NCBI GenBank assembly: GCA_945273835.1
Contig: CALYPL010000018.1
Coordinates: 1-33,786, forward strand
Length of the DNA: 33,786 bases
Source: an uncultured Dysgonomonas sp.
GTDB taxonomy: Bacteria; Bacteroidota; Bacteroidia; Bacteroidales; Dysgonomonadaceae
Direction: 5' to 3'
The position numbers were made by a program, and so were the translations under genes. Below the pieces are notes generated by a model. That model was not told the DNA's origin. It searched no databases and was given only the letters and a program-made list of their open reading frames with translations. Below are positions 15,743-23,546 of the stretch, one piece after another; within the stretch, counting starts at the first letter, position 1, and each line of letters begins with the position of its first letter.

Positions 15743-16717
15743 TCAATCTATACCGATAAGCATGTTTATGGCATCGATTGTCGCGAAATTAGACTCCCAT
15801 TCCGATTTGCCTTTTTGGCGAATAAGCCATAATTTCATTAATTTTATTTCATCATCCGTCGCACCGTTTTCAATCAGGGCTTTCATCAGGTACACATGTT
15901 TGCAAATATCGGAGTTGGATATGAATACTTCACATTTTCCGTCAACCCAATACATTCCCTTCGTTTCATCAACAGTTGCATTCTTTCTGATGTTTGAAGC
16001 AATTTTTTGAGCTAACTCTTTATCTCCGTCACGTTTCAACACAATAGCCATAAGTGCACGTTGATAGAGGTTATATCTTTCCCAATTATGAACTGCCCGA
16101 TATTTCGTATTTTTTTCAAGTTCATGTACTTCATAAGAAATTGGTATATCACGATACAATGAACGGACATACAAATATTCTAATATTGCTGTGGGAACAT
16201 CAGGATTGGATTCAGATAAACAGGGAGGTAATGTGTCGCTATGTTTTTCAATAACTAAGTTACTTGTTGCATCTTTTATGAAATTGTCGTCTATGTAAGA
16301 GATTGCACGACTTTGCATTTCTTTTATCGGAGCATCGTACTCCACTTGTCCGTATAATTGTAAATCATTCAGTTCGCTCAATATATACAGAGCCATTTTA
16401 TTATCATCAGTTACATCGGCACCACATAAACCCGAAAACGCAATTGAATCTGTTTCACTTTGTTTTAGGGATAGTACACCAGTTTGACTCAACTGTGGAT
16501 AACGTTTTGAAAGTGATTCTCCTAATTGAACAGCATAATATGTGGTAAATTTCTCAATTGTTTTTTCGCTTTTAGGTCTGAAAAGGGAACGTATGGCGGC
16601 TATTGCGCTTAGTTGATCATCAGACAAAAGGGTTTTACTACTATCCGTGTCAGCAATAGAAGTTGCATTTATATTCATCAAGAATAGAATGCCTAACAAT
16701 ATTGCAAGTTTTTTCAT
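15743..16717 (-). CDS. Secreted stand-alone protein resembling the alpha-2-macroglobulin toroid (TED) domain
   Basis: This 324-residue protein has a cleavable signal peptide (cleavage near residues 20-22). Its body looks like only the C-terminal alpha/alpha-toroid of Bacteroidota alpha-2-macroglobulins. Residues 51-75 (EKTIEKFTTYYAVQLGESLS and on) match the stretch that in those proteins follows the CxEQ thioester-type motif (xEQxFxRYYANxLA). YLYVRSLYRDIPI (181-193), a Tyr-rich ALMAIVLKRDGDKELAQKI block (221-239), GMYW (254-257), MKLWLIRQKGKSEW (294-307) and FATIDAINML (311-320) match the helical repeats and the closing WxTTxATxxAxxALL segment. The CxEQ motif itself is absent, and the usual MG domains are missing on both sides. 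It may be an inhibitor fragment turned independent protein, or a domain remnant that gained a signal. Homology is my pattern reading, not a search. Confidence 0.6.
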   Translation of the reverse strand: MKKLAILLGILFLMNINATSIADTDSSKTLLSDDQLSAIAAIRSLFRPKSEKTIEKFTTYYAVQLGESLSKRYPQLSQTGVLSLKQSETDSIAFSGLCGADVTDDNKMALYILSELNDLQLYGQVEYDAPIKEMQSRAISYIDDNFIKDATSNLVIEKHSDTLPPCLSESNPDVPTAILEYLYVRSLYRDIPISYEVHELEKNTKYRAVHNWERYNLYQRALMAIVLKRDGDKELAQKIASNIRKNATVDETKGMYWVDGKCEVFISNSDICKHVYLMKALIENGATDDEIKLMKLWLIRQKGKSEWESNFATIDAINMLIGID

Positions 16718-16773
16718 AAAGTTTTGTATTAATGAAGTTTATGACAATCAATCAAGGATAAATCATTACTTTC

Positions 16774-17133
16774 TTATTTACTCAGACACATGCCCAACCA
16801 TACTGCAGCTGTACCCACAATAACACTCAACAGGATATAAAGCAACGCAACCACAAGTTGATTATTTTGTATCAATATTAAATTTTCGTAGGCAAATGTC
16901 GAAAAAGTCGTATATCCTCCACAAAAACCAACGATTAACAGGAATCGCTGATCGGTTTGACCGGGAAAAAAATTACTGAATAGTCCGATGCAAAAACAAC
17001 CGAGTATATTGATCAGAAATGTTGCTATGGGAAATGACATGTAACAATACTTAGTGGCGGTCAACGACATAAGGAAACGAAATATGCTCCCCGTTCCTCC
17101 ACCCAGACCAACCAATAGTATTTGTTTTATCAT
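16774..17133 (-). CDS. crcB: Fluoride channel CrcB/Fluc
   Basis: Fluc proteins are small dimeric channels that export fluoride from the cytoplasm. I place the start at the ATG at 17133, giving 119 residues beginning MIKQILLVGLGGGTGSIFRF; a longer frame from 17181 would add 16 residues in front of the usual family start. Four transmembrane helices are visible. Family signatures are GGGTGSIFRF (residues 11-20), FLINILGCFCIGLF in helix 2, and GFCGGYTTFSTFAYE in helix 3, carrying the conserved Phe residues and the TTFST stretch. It diverges from porE. No fluoride riboswitch was recognised upstream. A -7 box lies immediately before the ATG. Confidence 0.93.
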   Translation of the reverse strand: MIKQILLVGLGGGTGSIFRFLMSLTATKYCYMSFPIATFLINILGCFCIGLFSNFFPGQTDQRFLLIVGFCGGYTTFSTFAYENLILIQNNQLVVALLYILLSVIVGTAAVWLGMCLSK

Positions 17134-17138
17134 AAGTT

Positions 17139-17146
17139 CAAAGATA
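17139..17146 (-). promoter_or_regulatory. -7 box immediately upstream of crcB
   Basis: Read leftward this is TATCTTTG, ending 5 nt before the crcB ATG. If used, transcription would begin at or next to the start codon, giving a leaderless or near-leaderless mRNA. No -33 box is found at 19-21 bp. It argues against the longer start at 17181. Confidence 0.35.
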
Positions 17147-17249
17147 AATAAATAATTTTTAGTAAGCTTCCATCCGCACAATTTAATGGTTTTTGAATGT
17201 ATAGTATATATTATATTTTACGTATATTACTGTTTAATTTATCTCTGAA

Positions 17250-17304
17250 AAACAATATATTCAATCAAATCAAGTTATATACATATATTGTTTACACAAT
17301 AAAT
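17250..17304. repeat. Nested inverted repeats between crcB and porE
   Basis: AAACAATATAT (17250-17260) and ATATATTGTTT (17283-17293) are a perfect 11-bp inverted repeat with 22 bp between. A third copy of the same half-site, ACAATAAAT (17296-17304), forms a 6-bp-armed palindrome with the second (TATTGT-TTAC-ACAATA, 17286-17301). The set ends 26 bp before the porE start. It could be an operator or a leader hairpin; the AT-rich setting raises the chance rate. Confidence 0.45.
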
Positions 17305-17330
17305 TCAGAACCCAATTATTCGTAAATTTC

Positions 17331-19313
17331 TTGAAGAGAAGCATTAAACATATAGTTTTATTGTTCATTATGGTTATCGGCATGATTGCCTGCAAGCGAG
17401 TCAAACTCAGCGATGCCGACAGACATTTTGCCCGTGGCGAATATTTTGAAGCTGCCGAAAAGTATCGCAAGGTATATCGTAAGACCTCGCCTAAAAAACG
17501 TGATCTGCGAGGTGAAGTTGCTTTCAGAATGGGAGAAAGTTATCGATTGATTAATAACCCCATCCGAGCCAATGCGGCTTATGCCAACGCCGTAAGATAC
17601 AATGCCAACTACAACACCCTCCATCTGCAATATGCGCGCACCCTTCACAAAGCGGCTAAGTATAAAGAAGCTGCCATACAATATGAAGAATTTCTAAAAT
17701 TGTTTCCCGATAACGCGTTTGCATTAAACGGTCTTGAAGGTACTAAACTGGCTGCCGAGTGGAAAGCCTCTCCTACCCCTTACGAAATAAAACGAATGAG
17801 CCTTTTCGAAACGTCAAAAGGAGGAGAATTCAGTCCGGCATTGCTCCCCCCGAACTATGAACATCTCTACTTCACAGCGAACCACAAAGATGCCACAGGC
17901 GATACAATCAGCAAGATAACAGGGACTAAAAATAATGATATATACATGTCCCGTCTCGATGAGAATGGTGCCTGGATGAAACCCGAGAAAATCAAATCCC
18001 CGATAAACACAAGTTTCGATGAAGGCGTTGTCAGTTTCTCAAAAGAGGGAACAACCATGTATTACACGTACTCAAGGCAAGACACGATCAATAATACTTT
18101 CCCCGAGATTTTCGTGTCCGAACGCTCAGGAGGCTCATGGGCGGCAGGGAGTAAACTGGATATTTACAGAGACACAACCCGAATATATGCTCACCCATCT
18201 TTATCTCCGTCCGGCAAGTGGCTTTATTTTGTGTCCGACATGAAAGGCGGATATGGAGGAAAAGATATTTGGCGGGCAAGAATGGCGGGCGGCAATGTGG
18301 ATTATATCGAAAATCTGGGTCCGCAAATTAATACGGCAGGAGACGATATGTTTCCGAGCGTACGTTCCGATAGTGTATTTTACTTTTCGTCCGATGGTCA
18401 CCCCGGCATGGGCGGATTAGATATTTTTAGAGCAGTTTATAACGAACAACGTAAAGAATGGACTGTTGAAAACTTAAAGTCACCGATCAATTCTGAAGCG
18501 GATGATTTCGGCATCACGTTTGAAGGCAACAAAGAAGCCGGCTTTTTCAGTTCAAATCGGGACGATGCTCGAGGACTCGACCATATATATTCATTTATAT
18601 ACCCGATATTCAAAGCTAAGGTTGAAGGATATATAGTCGATACGGATGACGAGTTTATACATGACGCAATGATACGTATTGTCGGCAACGATGGTACTAT
18701 AAATAAAATTCCGGGTAAAGAAAACGGCACCTACTCGGTTGATGTACAACGAGGTGTTGAATATGTGTTGCTTGGCAGCGCAAAAGACCACCTCAACACA
18801 AAAATGACGTTGAAAACCGCCGATATTAAACGTGACTCAACTTATCTGGTCGATTTTATTTTGACTCCGATTAATAAGCCGGTAGTATTGGAAAACATAT
18901 TTTTCGATTTTGATAAGTCTGACTTAAAGCCTGAGGCTAAAAAAGATCTGAACGGACTGATCGAGCTTTTGGTTTTAAACCCCAACGTTTCGATTGAACT
19001 TTCGTCTCACACCGATCGCAAAGGCAGTGACGAGTACAACGACAAATTATCGCAACGGCGAGCAGATGCTGTTGTAGAATATCTGATTAAGGGTGGAATT
19101 GCTAAAGCACGTCTGACATCGGTCGGCTACGGCAAACAGATGCCCAAAACCATTACGCGTTCTGTTGTCAAGAAATACGATTTTTTACATGAAGGCGAAA
19201 TTCTGAACGAAGCGTTTATTGAAAGCCTCACGCCCGAACAACAAAATATTGCAGACCAAATAAACCGCCGAACCGAATTTAAGGTTGTAAGCATAACATT
19301 TGATCTTGAATAA
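17331..19313 (+). CDS. porE: Type IX secretion system protein PorE
   Basis: PorE is a periplasmic component of the type IX secretion machinery that binds peptidoglycan. This 660-residue protein has the full domain order: lipoprotein signal ending MIACK (Cys21), TPR region (about 30-140), a PD40/WD40-like propeller (about 150-420, with repeated LYF and DIW/DIY/DIF strands), a carboxypeptidase-regulatory-like domain (about 428-510), and a C-terminal OmpA-like domain from about 521 (FFDFDKSDLKPEAKKDL, SSHTDRKGSDEYN, LSQRRADAV), which carries the Asp and Arg residues expected to bind the DAP stem peptide. The frame begins with TTG at 17331; the next in-frame ATG would destroy the signal peptide. 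The gene is followed 14 bp later by porD. P. gingivalis PorE has the same architecture and similar size. Confidence 0.88.
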   Translation: MKRSIKHIVLLFIMVIGMIACKRVKLSDADRHFARGEYFEAAEKYRKVYRKTSPKKRDLRGEVAFRMGESYRLINNPIRANAAYANAVRYNANYNTLHLQYARTLHKAAKYKEAAIQYEEFLKLFPDNAFALNGLEGTKLAAEWKASPTPYEIKRMSLFETSKGGEFSPALLPPNYEHLYFTANHKDATGDTISKITGTKNNDIYMSRLDENGAWMKPEKIKSPINTSFDEGVVSFSKEGTTMYYTYSRQDTINNTFPEIFVSERSGGSWAAGSKLDIYRDTTRIYAHPSLSPSGKWLYFVSDMKGGYGGKDIWRARMAGGNVDYIENLGPQINTAGDDMFPSVRSDSVFYFSSDGHPGMGGLDIFRAVYNEQRKEWTVENLKSPINSEADDFGITFEGNKEAGFFSSNRDDARGLDHIYSFIYPIFKAKVEGYIVDTDDEFIHDAMIRIVGNDGTINKIPGKENGTYSVDVQRGVEYVLLGSAKDHLNTKMTLKTADIKRDSTYLVDFILTPINKPVVLENIFFDFDKSDLKPEAKKDLNGLIELLVLNPNVSIELSSHTDRKGSDEYNDKLSQRRADAVVEYLIKGGIAKARLTSVGYGKQMPKTITRSVVKKYDFLHEGEILNEAFIESLTPEQQNIADQINRRTEFKVVSITFDLE

Positions 19314-19327
19314 TATATTTTATTTCT

Positions 19328-20230
19328 ATGAATTTCAGATACCACATTCTCTTGTTAATTTCTCTTATGCTCATCTCACTTCAAGCAAGTGCACAAGAGC
19401 TTAACGCACAGTTTGTATTAAACACACAAAAAATTCAAAGCCAGAACAAAGATATTTTTTCGGCATTGGAAAACGATTTGAGACAATTAATAAACAATCA
19501 GAAATGGACAAATGCCAATTTCAAAATTAACGAAAAAATAAATTGTTCGTTAGCTCTGATTATAAACGATATGCCGAGCGATGACAATTTTTCGTCAGAA
19601 TTGGTTGTCACGTCAAGACGTCCTGTCTACAACTCCACTTATCTCACACCGACATTTAATTATAAAGACAGTAAATTCGATTTTAAATATACCAACGGGC
19701 AAATGACCGTCTTTAATGAGTCTAACGTAACAGACAATCTGGTTGCTGTTATTGCTTTTTATTCATATATACTGATTGGTTTTGATTTTGATTCATTTTC
19801 GCTCAACGGCGGCAAACCCTATTTCGAGAAAGCATTGGCAATAGCCAATGCCGCACAGTCACTCAACACACGTGGATGGGAACCTTTTTCGACAGGAAAA
19901 AGTCGTTACGACTTGGCAATAGCATTGACGGAAGAAAGCTCGCAAGACTTCCATAAACTTTGGTACAATTATCACAGATTAGGATTAGACGAGATGGAAG
20001 CTAACGCCCCCGAAGGTCAGAAAAAAATTTTGGAATGCGCCAATTATCTGAATAGTCTGTACCTGGCACGCCCGCAATCTCAATTATTAGACATCTTTGC
20101 TGAAACAAAATTAGATGAAATGTTAAAGATTTGCGCTCAGGCATCTGCCGCAGACCGCAAAGAGCTCAGGACTAAATTACTTAAAATATATCCTACCAGA
20201 AAAAATTCTATCAATGACGTATTGAATTAA
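19328..20230 (+). CDS. porD: PorD/DUF4835 family type IX secretion protein
   Basis: This 300-residue protein has a signal peptide (cleaved after SAQ, near residue 23) and matches the DUF4835 family, annotated as type IX secretion system protein PorD. Recognisable family text includes the opening ELNAQFVLNTQKIQ, the INxxLQ-like region around LRQLINNQKWTN, INEKINCSLALIINDMPSDD, SSRPVYNSTYLTPTFNY-like SRRPVYNSTYLTPTFNY, a YSYILIGFDFDSFSLNGG block and NSLYLARPQSQLLDIFAETK. It should be periplasmic. Its exact role in the system is unclear. It starts 14 bp after porE, so the two are almost surely one transcript, and it converges on the TPR gene with only 3 bp between stops. Confidence 0.85.
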   Translation: MNFRYHILLLISLMLISLQASAQELNAQFVLNTQKIQSQNKDIFSALENDLRQLINNQKWTNANFKINEKINCSLALIINDMPSDDNFSSELVVTSRRPVYNSTYLTPTFNYKDSKFDFKYTNGQMTVFNESNVTDNLVAVIAFYSYILIGFDFDSFSLNGGKPYFEKALAIANAAQSLNTRGWEPFSTGKSRYDLAIALTEESSQDFHKLWYNYHRLGLDEMEANAPEGQKKILECANYLNSLYLARPQSQLLDIFAETKLDEMLKICAQASAADRKELRTKLLKIYPTRKNSINDVLN

Positions 20231-20233
20231 AAA

Positions 20234-21058
20234 TTATTTACACATATTGAGGTAGTTTTCAATAACATCTTTATTCGCGCCTAATTCCTGCGCCTTTAAG
20301 AAATCTTCTCGAGCTCCACGCTTATCATATTGCTCCAGCCTTAAACGCCCACGCAACACATAAAACAGATCATCAGTATATCCATATTCAACTGCCTTTT
20401 CCAAATCACGACGTGTTTTCGCCAACTTATTCATATTCAGATAGCACTCGGCTCTATTATAATACAACTGACCATTGGTTCTGTTCTCATAAATCAGATC
20501 GGTGTAAAGTTCTTCAGCCTCCTGCCATTTCTTCTGAAGTTTCAGTGTCAATGCCATATCCTTTCGGGCTTGTAAGTTATTTTTATCCAACTCAACCAAC
20601 TTTTTTAAATCGGTTTGCGCTTTGTCGTATTCTTTCGCATTTATATAGATCAACGCGCGCTGCGATAAAGCCTCTTGATCGTCAGGCTTAAATGACAATA
20701 TTATATTATAATCTTTCAGTGCATCCTGAAGGCTGTCCATCTCACAATACAATGCCGCACGGCTATGCAGCAAAACAGGTTCGTAAGGATATTTAGTTAT
20801 CGCCGCATTATAATTGACCAACGCTTCGTCATACTTTTTGAGTTTTCTCTGCACGGAGGCAAGGTTAACAATAAGTAGCGTATTACTCGGATTAGTAGGT
20901 TCGAGCCTCAACGCCGCCAGTAATGATTGTTCAGCAGAAACATAATTATCCTTTTCAATATAATCCATTGCGCTATTAATCAGATCTTCATACGACTGCG
21001 CATTCACCGTAGAAATTGTCAGCATTATGAAAGCAATGAATACATAAAACTTTTTCAT
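20234..21058 (-). CDS. Secreted TPR-repeat protein
   Basis: This protein has 274 residues from the ATG at 21058. A signal peptide (MKKFYVFIAF, cleaved after VNAQ) is followed by about seven tetratricopeptide repeats filling the rest, for example YDEALVNYNAAITKYPYEP and the units around EYDKAQTDLKKLVEL and WQEAEELYTDLIYE. TPR proteins serve as protein-binding scaffolds; the partner is not visible. A longer frame from 21085 would add nine residues, but a -7 box at 21083-21090 lies across that start, supporting 21058. It converges with porD and no terminator is seen between them. A link to type IX secretion is possible by position only. Confidence 0.85.
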   Translation of the reverse strand: MKKFYVFIAFIMLTISTVNAQSYEDLINSAMDYIEKDNYVSAEQSLLAALRLEPTNPSNTLLIVNLASVQRKLKKYDEALVNYNAAITKYPYEPVLLHSRAALYCEMDSLQDALKDYNIILSFKPDDQEALSQRALIYINAKEYDKAQTDLKKLVELDKNNLQARKDMALTLKLQKKWQEAEELYTDLIYENRTNGQLYYNRAECYLNMNKLAKTRRDLEKAVEYGYTDDLFYVLRGRLRLEQYDKRGAREDFLKAQELGANKDVIENYLNMCK

Positions 21059-21082
21059 GTTATGAATTAATATTATTAGTAT

Positions 21083-21090
21083 CAAATATA
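21083..21090 (-). promoter_or_regulatory. -7 box upstream of the TPR gene
   Basis: Read leftward this is TATATTTG, matching TAnnTTTG, 24 bp before the ATG at 21058. It overlaps the alternative upstream start, which it makes unlikely. No matching -33 box is seen. Confidence 0.4.
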
Positions 21091-21163
21091 AGTTTTTTTA
21101 AGTGCTTATAATTTGATATTTGACATTAAATTACTAATTAATATTTTTTTATTTAAAATTTAC

Positions 21164-21171
21164 TATATTTG
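21164..21171 (+). promoter_or_regulatory. -7 box upstream of the DUF805 gene
   Basis: TATATTTG matches TAnnTTTG, 50 bp before the ATG at 21222. No -33 TTTG is found at the expected distance in this very AT-rich region. Confidence 0.4.
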
Positions 21172-21221
21172 TGCTTGAAAATATAAAATTACACAATATT
21201 AATTATTAATTTTTTTTAATT

Positions 21222-21617
21222 ATGGAATTTTTAAACACCTATTATTTGGATATATTAAAAAACAAATATGCCAAATTCAATGGTCGGGCGCGCAGAAAAG
21301 AGTTTTGGATGTTTTATCTAGTATTGAGTGTTATATCATTTGTATTGTCTATAATTGGATCGGTATTGGGATCGATAACAAGCGTATTAGGAACGATTAT
21401 GCAGATAGTTTCTCTACTATTTTTTCTCGCTAATCTTGTACCTCTGTTGGCTATAGGGGTAAGAAGATTACATGATGTTGATTTAAACGGACTATTGATA
21501 ATTATACCCGTTGTAAATTTAATTCTTTGTATACTTCCCGGTAAAATTGGAGTTAACAAATATGGACCAGATCCTAAAGAATCAGACATTGATCAATTAG
21601 GAAATTGGTCTAACTAA
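21222..21617 (+). CDS. DUF805 membrane protein
   Basis: This 131-residue inner-membrane protein matches the DUF805 family, whose function is unknown. The family opening is visible: a short polar helix, then FNGRARRKEFWMFYL (residues 20-34). Three or four hydrophobic segments follow (about 32-50, 53-75 and 86-105), with the signature GVRRLHDVDLNG (about 79-90) and the terminal GxNxYGPDP motif (NKYGPDPKE). The gene stands alone between the leftward TPR and aspS genes, with its own -7 box upstream and a strong terminator directly after its stop. Confidence 0.92.
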   Translation: MEFLNTYYLDILKNKYAKFNGRARRKEFWMFYLVLSVISFVLSIIGSVLGSITSVLGTIMQIVSLLFFLANLVPLLAIGVRRLHDVDLNGLLIIIPVVNLILCILPGKIGVNKYGPDPKESDIDQLGNWSN

Positions 21618-21640
21618 GAAATAATCATTATATAGAAACA

Positions 21641-21674
21641 AAAAAACCGAAGTTGAAACTTCGGTTTTTTTTTA
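21641..21674. terminator. Strong bidirectional terminator between DUF805 gene and aspS
   Basis: A near-perfect palindrome: AAAAAACCGAAGTT (21641-21654) and AACTTCGGTTTTTT (21657-21670), giving an ACCGAAGT/ACTTCGGT stem with a TGAA loop, an A run on the left and a ten-T run on the right. It lies 24 bp after the DUF805 stop and 17 bp after the end of aspS, which converges from the right. Confidence 0.9.
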
Positions 21675-21690
21675 TTACAAATCAACAAAG

Positions 21691-23445
21691 TTATTTAGTT
21701 TCATCAATCTTTAGGTGCAATTCATCTAACTGTACAGCATCTAATTTTGATGGTGCATCGACCATTACATCTCTTCCCGAATTGTTTTTAGGGAAAGCTA
21801 TACAATCACGGATACTGTCTAAACCGGCAAATATAGACACCAACCGATCTAAACCAAAGGCAATTCCGGCATGTGGAGGCGCACCATATTTAAAAGCATT
21901 CATTAAGAAACCGAATTGTTCCTGCGCTCTCTCTTCTGTAAAGCCTAACGTCATAAACATCTTCTTTTGTAGTTGACTATTATATATACGCAACGATCCT
22001 CCACCAACTTCAACACCGTTTATAACCATGTCGTAGGCATTTGCACGAACTGCTCCGGGATCGGAATCAAGCAATGGTATGTCTTCTTCTTTAGGACTTG
22101 TGAATGGGTGATGTTTTGCAAAATAGCGTCCTAGCTCTTCGTCTTTTTCTAACAAAGGAAAATCCACGACCCATAGACAACTGAATTTATTTTTATCTCG
22201 CAATCCAAGCTGTTCGCCAACTTCGAGGCGTAACTCACATAACTGTTTTTGAGCTTTCTCGGTTTCACCGCAAAGTATCAAAATCAAGTCGCCCGGCGAA
22301 GCCTGACAGCGTTCAGACCATTTTTTCAAATCGTTCTGATCGTAAAATTTATCGACGGAAGACTTCAGTGTTCCGTCTGCTTCATAACGCACGTACACAA
22401 GTCCTTTTGCTCCGATTTGCGGACGTTTAACAAAATCTGTTAAAGCATCCAATTGTTTACGTGTATAAGTGGCTGCGCCTTTTGCACAGATAGCCCCTAC
22501 ATATTCAGCACTGTCAAATACAGCAAAGTCTTTACCTGTGGTAAGGTCTTTGAGTTCAACAAACTTCATATCGAAGCGTGTATCCGGCTTATCTGAACCG
22601 TAATATTTCATAGCTTCGGAATAGGGCATGCGTGGAAAATCCGGTAAATCTATATTTTTCTCTGTCTTAAAAAGGGTTTTAACCAACCCTTCAAACATGT
22701 TTAGAATATCTTCTTGTCGCACAAAAGACATTTCACAGTCTATCTGTGTAAATTCCGGTTGACGGTCGGCACGTAAATCTTCATCTCGGAAACATTTCAC
22801 AATCTGGAAATAACGGTCGAAACCTGAAACCATCAGCAATTGTTTAAAGAGCTGCGGTGATTGAGGCAATGCGTAAAATTCACCCGGATTCATGCGTGAG
22901 GGAACAACGAAATCTCTTGCTCCTTCGGGTGTGGAAGCAACTAAAACAGGTGTTTCTACTTCCAGAAAACTGCGTTCGTTGAGATAACGTCGGGTTTCGA
23001 ATGTCAGACGGTTACGTAATTCGAGATTGCGGCGAACTGCATTGCGTCGAAGATCGAGATAGCGATATTTCATACGCAAATCATCACCTCCGTCTGTATC
23101 ATCTTCTATTGTAAAAGGTGGTGTTTCGGATGTATTTAGTATGACAAGTTTATTAACGATTATCTCAATATCGCCGGTCGGATTGTTGGCGTTTTTACTT
23201 TCACGCTCCCGTACTAATCCAGTAACCTGCAGAACATATTCTCGTCCGAGCTTATTACTTTGCTCATACAAATCGGCATCGGCTTCTTTGCTGAATACCA
23301 ATTGTGTAATACCATATCTGTCGCGCAGATCGACAAAGTTCATTCCACCGCCCAATTTACGGACTTTCTGCACCCATCCTGCTAGTGTAACTTCTTTGTT
23401 TACAGCAGCCAGGTTCAATTCTCCACACGTATGGTTCCTATACAT
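21691..23445 (-). CDS. aspS: Aspartyl-tRNA synthetase
   Basis: AspRS charges tRNA-Asp. From the ATG at 23445 the protein has 584 residues, typical of the bacterial form. An OB-fold anticodon-binding domain comes first (about 1-105, with [15 protein letters not shown] and FVDLRDRYG), then the class II catalytic domain split by the bacterial GAD insertion (about 290-420). Motif 2 is [18 protein letters not shown] near residue 218 and motif 3 is GIAFGLDRL near 526. The frame extends 13 residues further upstream to 23484, but that start lies inside the predicted promoter, so [10 protein letters not shown] is preferred. It ends 17 bp from the shared terminator. Confidence 0.97.
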   Translation of the reverse strand: MYRNHTCGELNLAAVNKEVTLAGWVQKVRKLGGGMNFVDLRDRYGITQLVFSKEADADLYEQSNKLGREYVLQVTGLVRERESKNANNPTGDIEIIVNKLVILNTSETPPFTIEDDTDGGDDLRMKYRYLDLRRNAVRRNLELRNRLTFETRRYLNERSFLEVETPVLVASTPEGARDFVVPSRMNPGEFYALPQSPQLFKQLLMVSGFDRYFQIVKCFRDEDLRADRQPEFTQIDCEMSFVRQEDILNMFEGLVKTLFKTEKNIDLPDFPRMPYSEAMKYYGSDKPDTRFDMKFVELKDLTTGKDFAVFDSAEYVGAICAKGAATYTRKQLDALTDFVKRPQIGAKGLVYVRYEADGTLKSSVDKFYDQNDLKKWSERCQASPGDLILILCGETEKAQKQLCELRLEVGEQLGLRDKNKFSCLWVVDFPLLEKDEELGRYFAKHHPFTSPKEEDIPLLDSDPGAVRANAYDMVINGVEVGGGSLRIYNSQLQKKMFMTLGFTEERAQEQFGFLMNAFKYGAPPHAGIAFGLDRLVSIFAGLDSIRDCIAFPKNNSGRDVMVDAPSKLDAVQLDELHLKIDETK

Positions 23446-23481
23446 ACTTTTTATTTTAAACTTTATTTTAACTATCGTATG

Positions 23482-23513
23482 CAAAAATATAGATTTTTAA
23501 TTTATTATACAGA
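23482..23513 (-). promoter_or_regulatory. Promoter of aspS
   Basis: Read leftward: TCTG (23513-23510), 20 bp, then TATTTTTG (23489-23482). This fits the Bacteroidota -33 TTTG (3 of 4) and -7 TAnnTTTG with the right spacing. Transcription would start about 30 bp before the ATG at 23445, which decides against the longer start at 23484. Confidence 0.55.
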
Positions 23514-23546
23514 TATTTGCAATCGATTTTTAGACAATATAAGACT

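Noticed and set aside
17134-17330. Fluoride riboswitch upstream of crcB
   Set aside because: No matching conserved loop pattern was seen, and the likely promoter leaves no leader RNA.
17358-17681. 107-codon leftward frame
   Set aside because: Antisense to porE, whose domains are certain.
23141-23500. 119-codon rightward frame
   Set aside because: Antisense to the start of aspS and across its promoter; composition is not protein-like.
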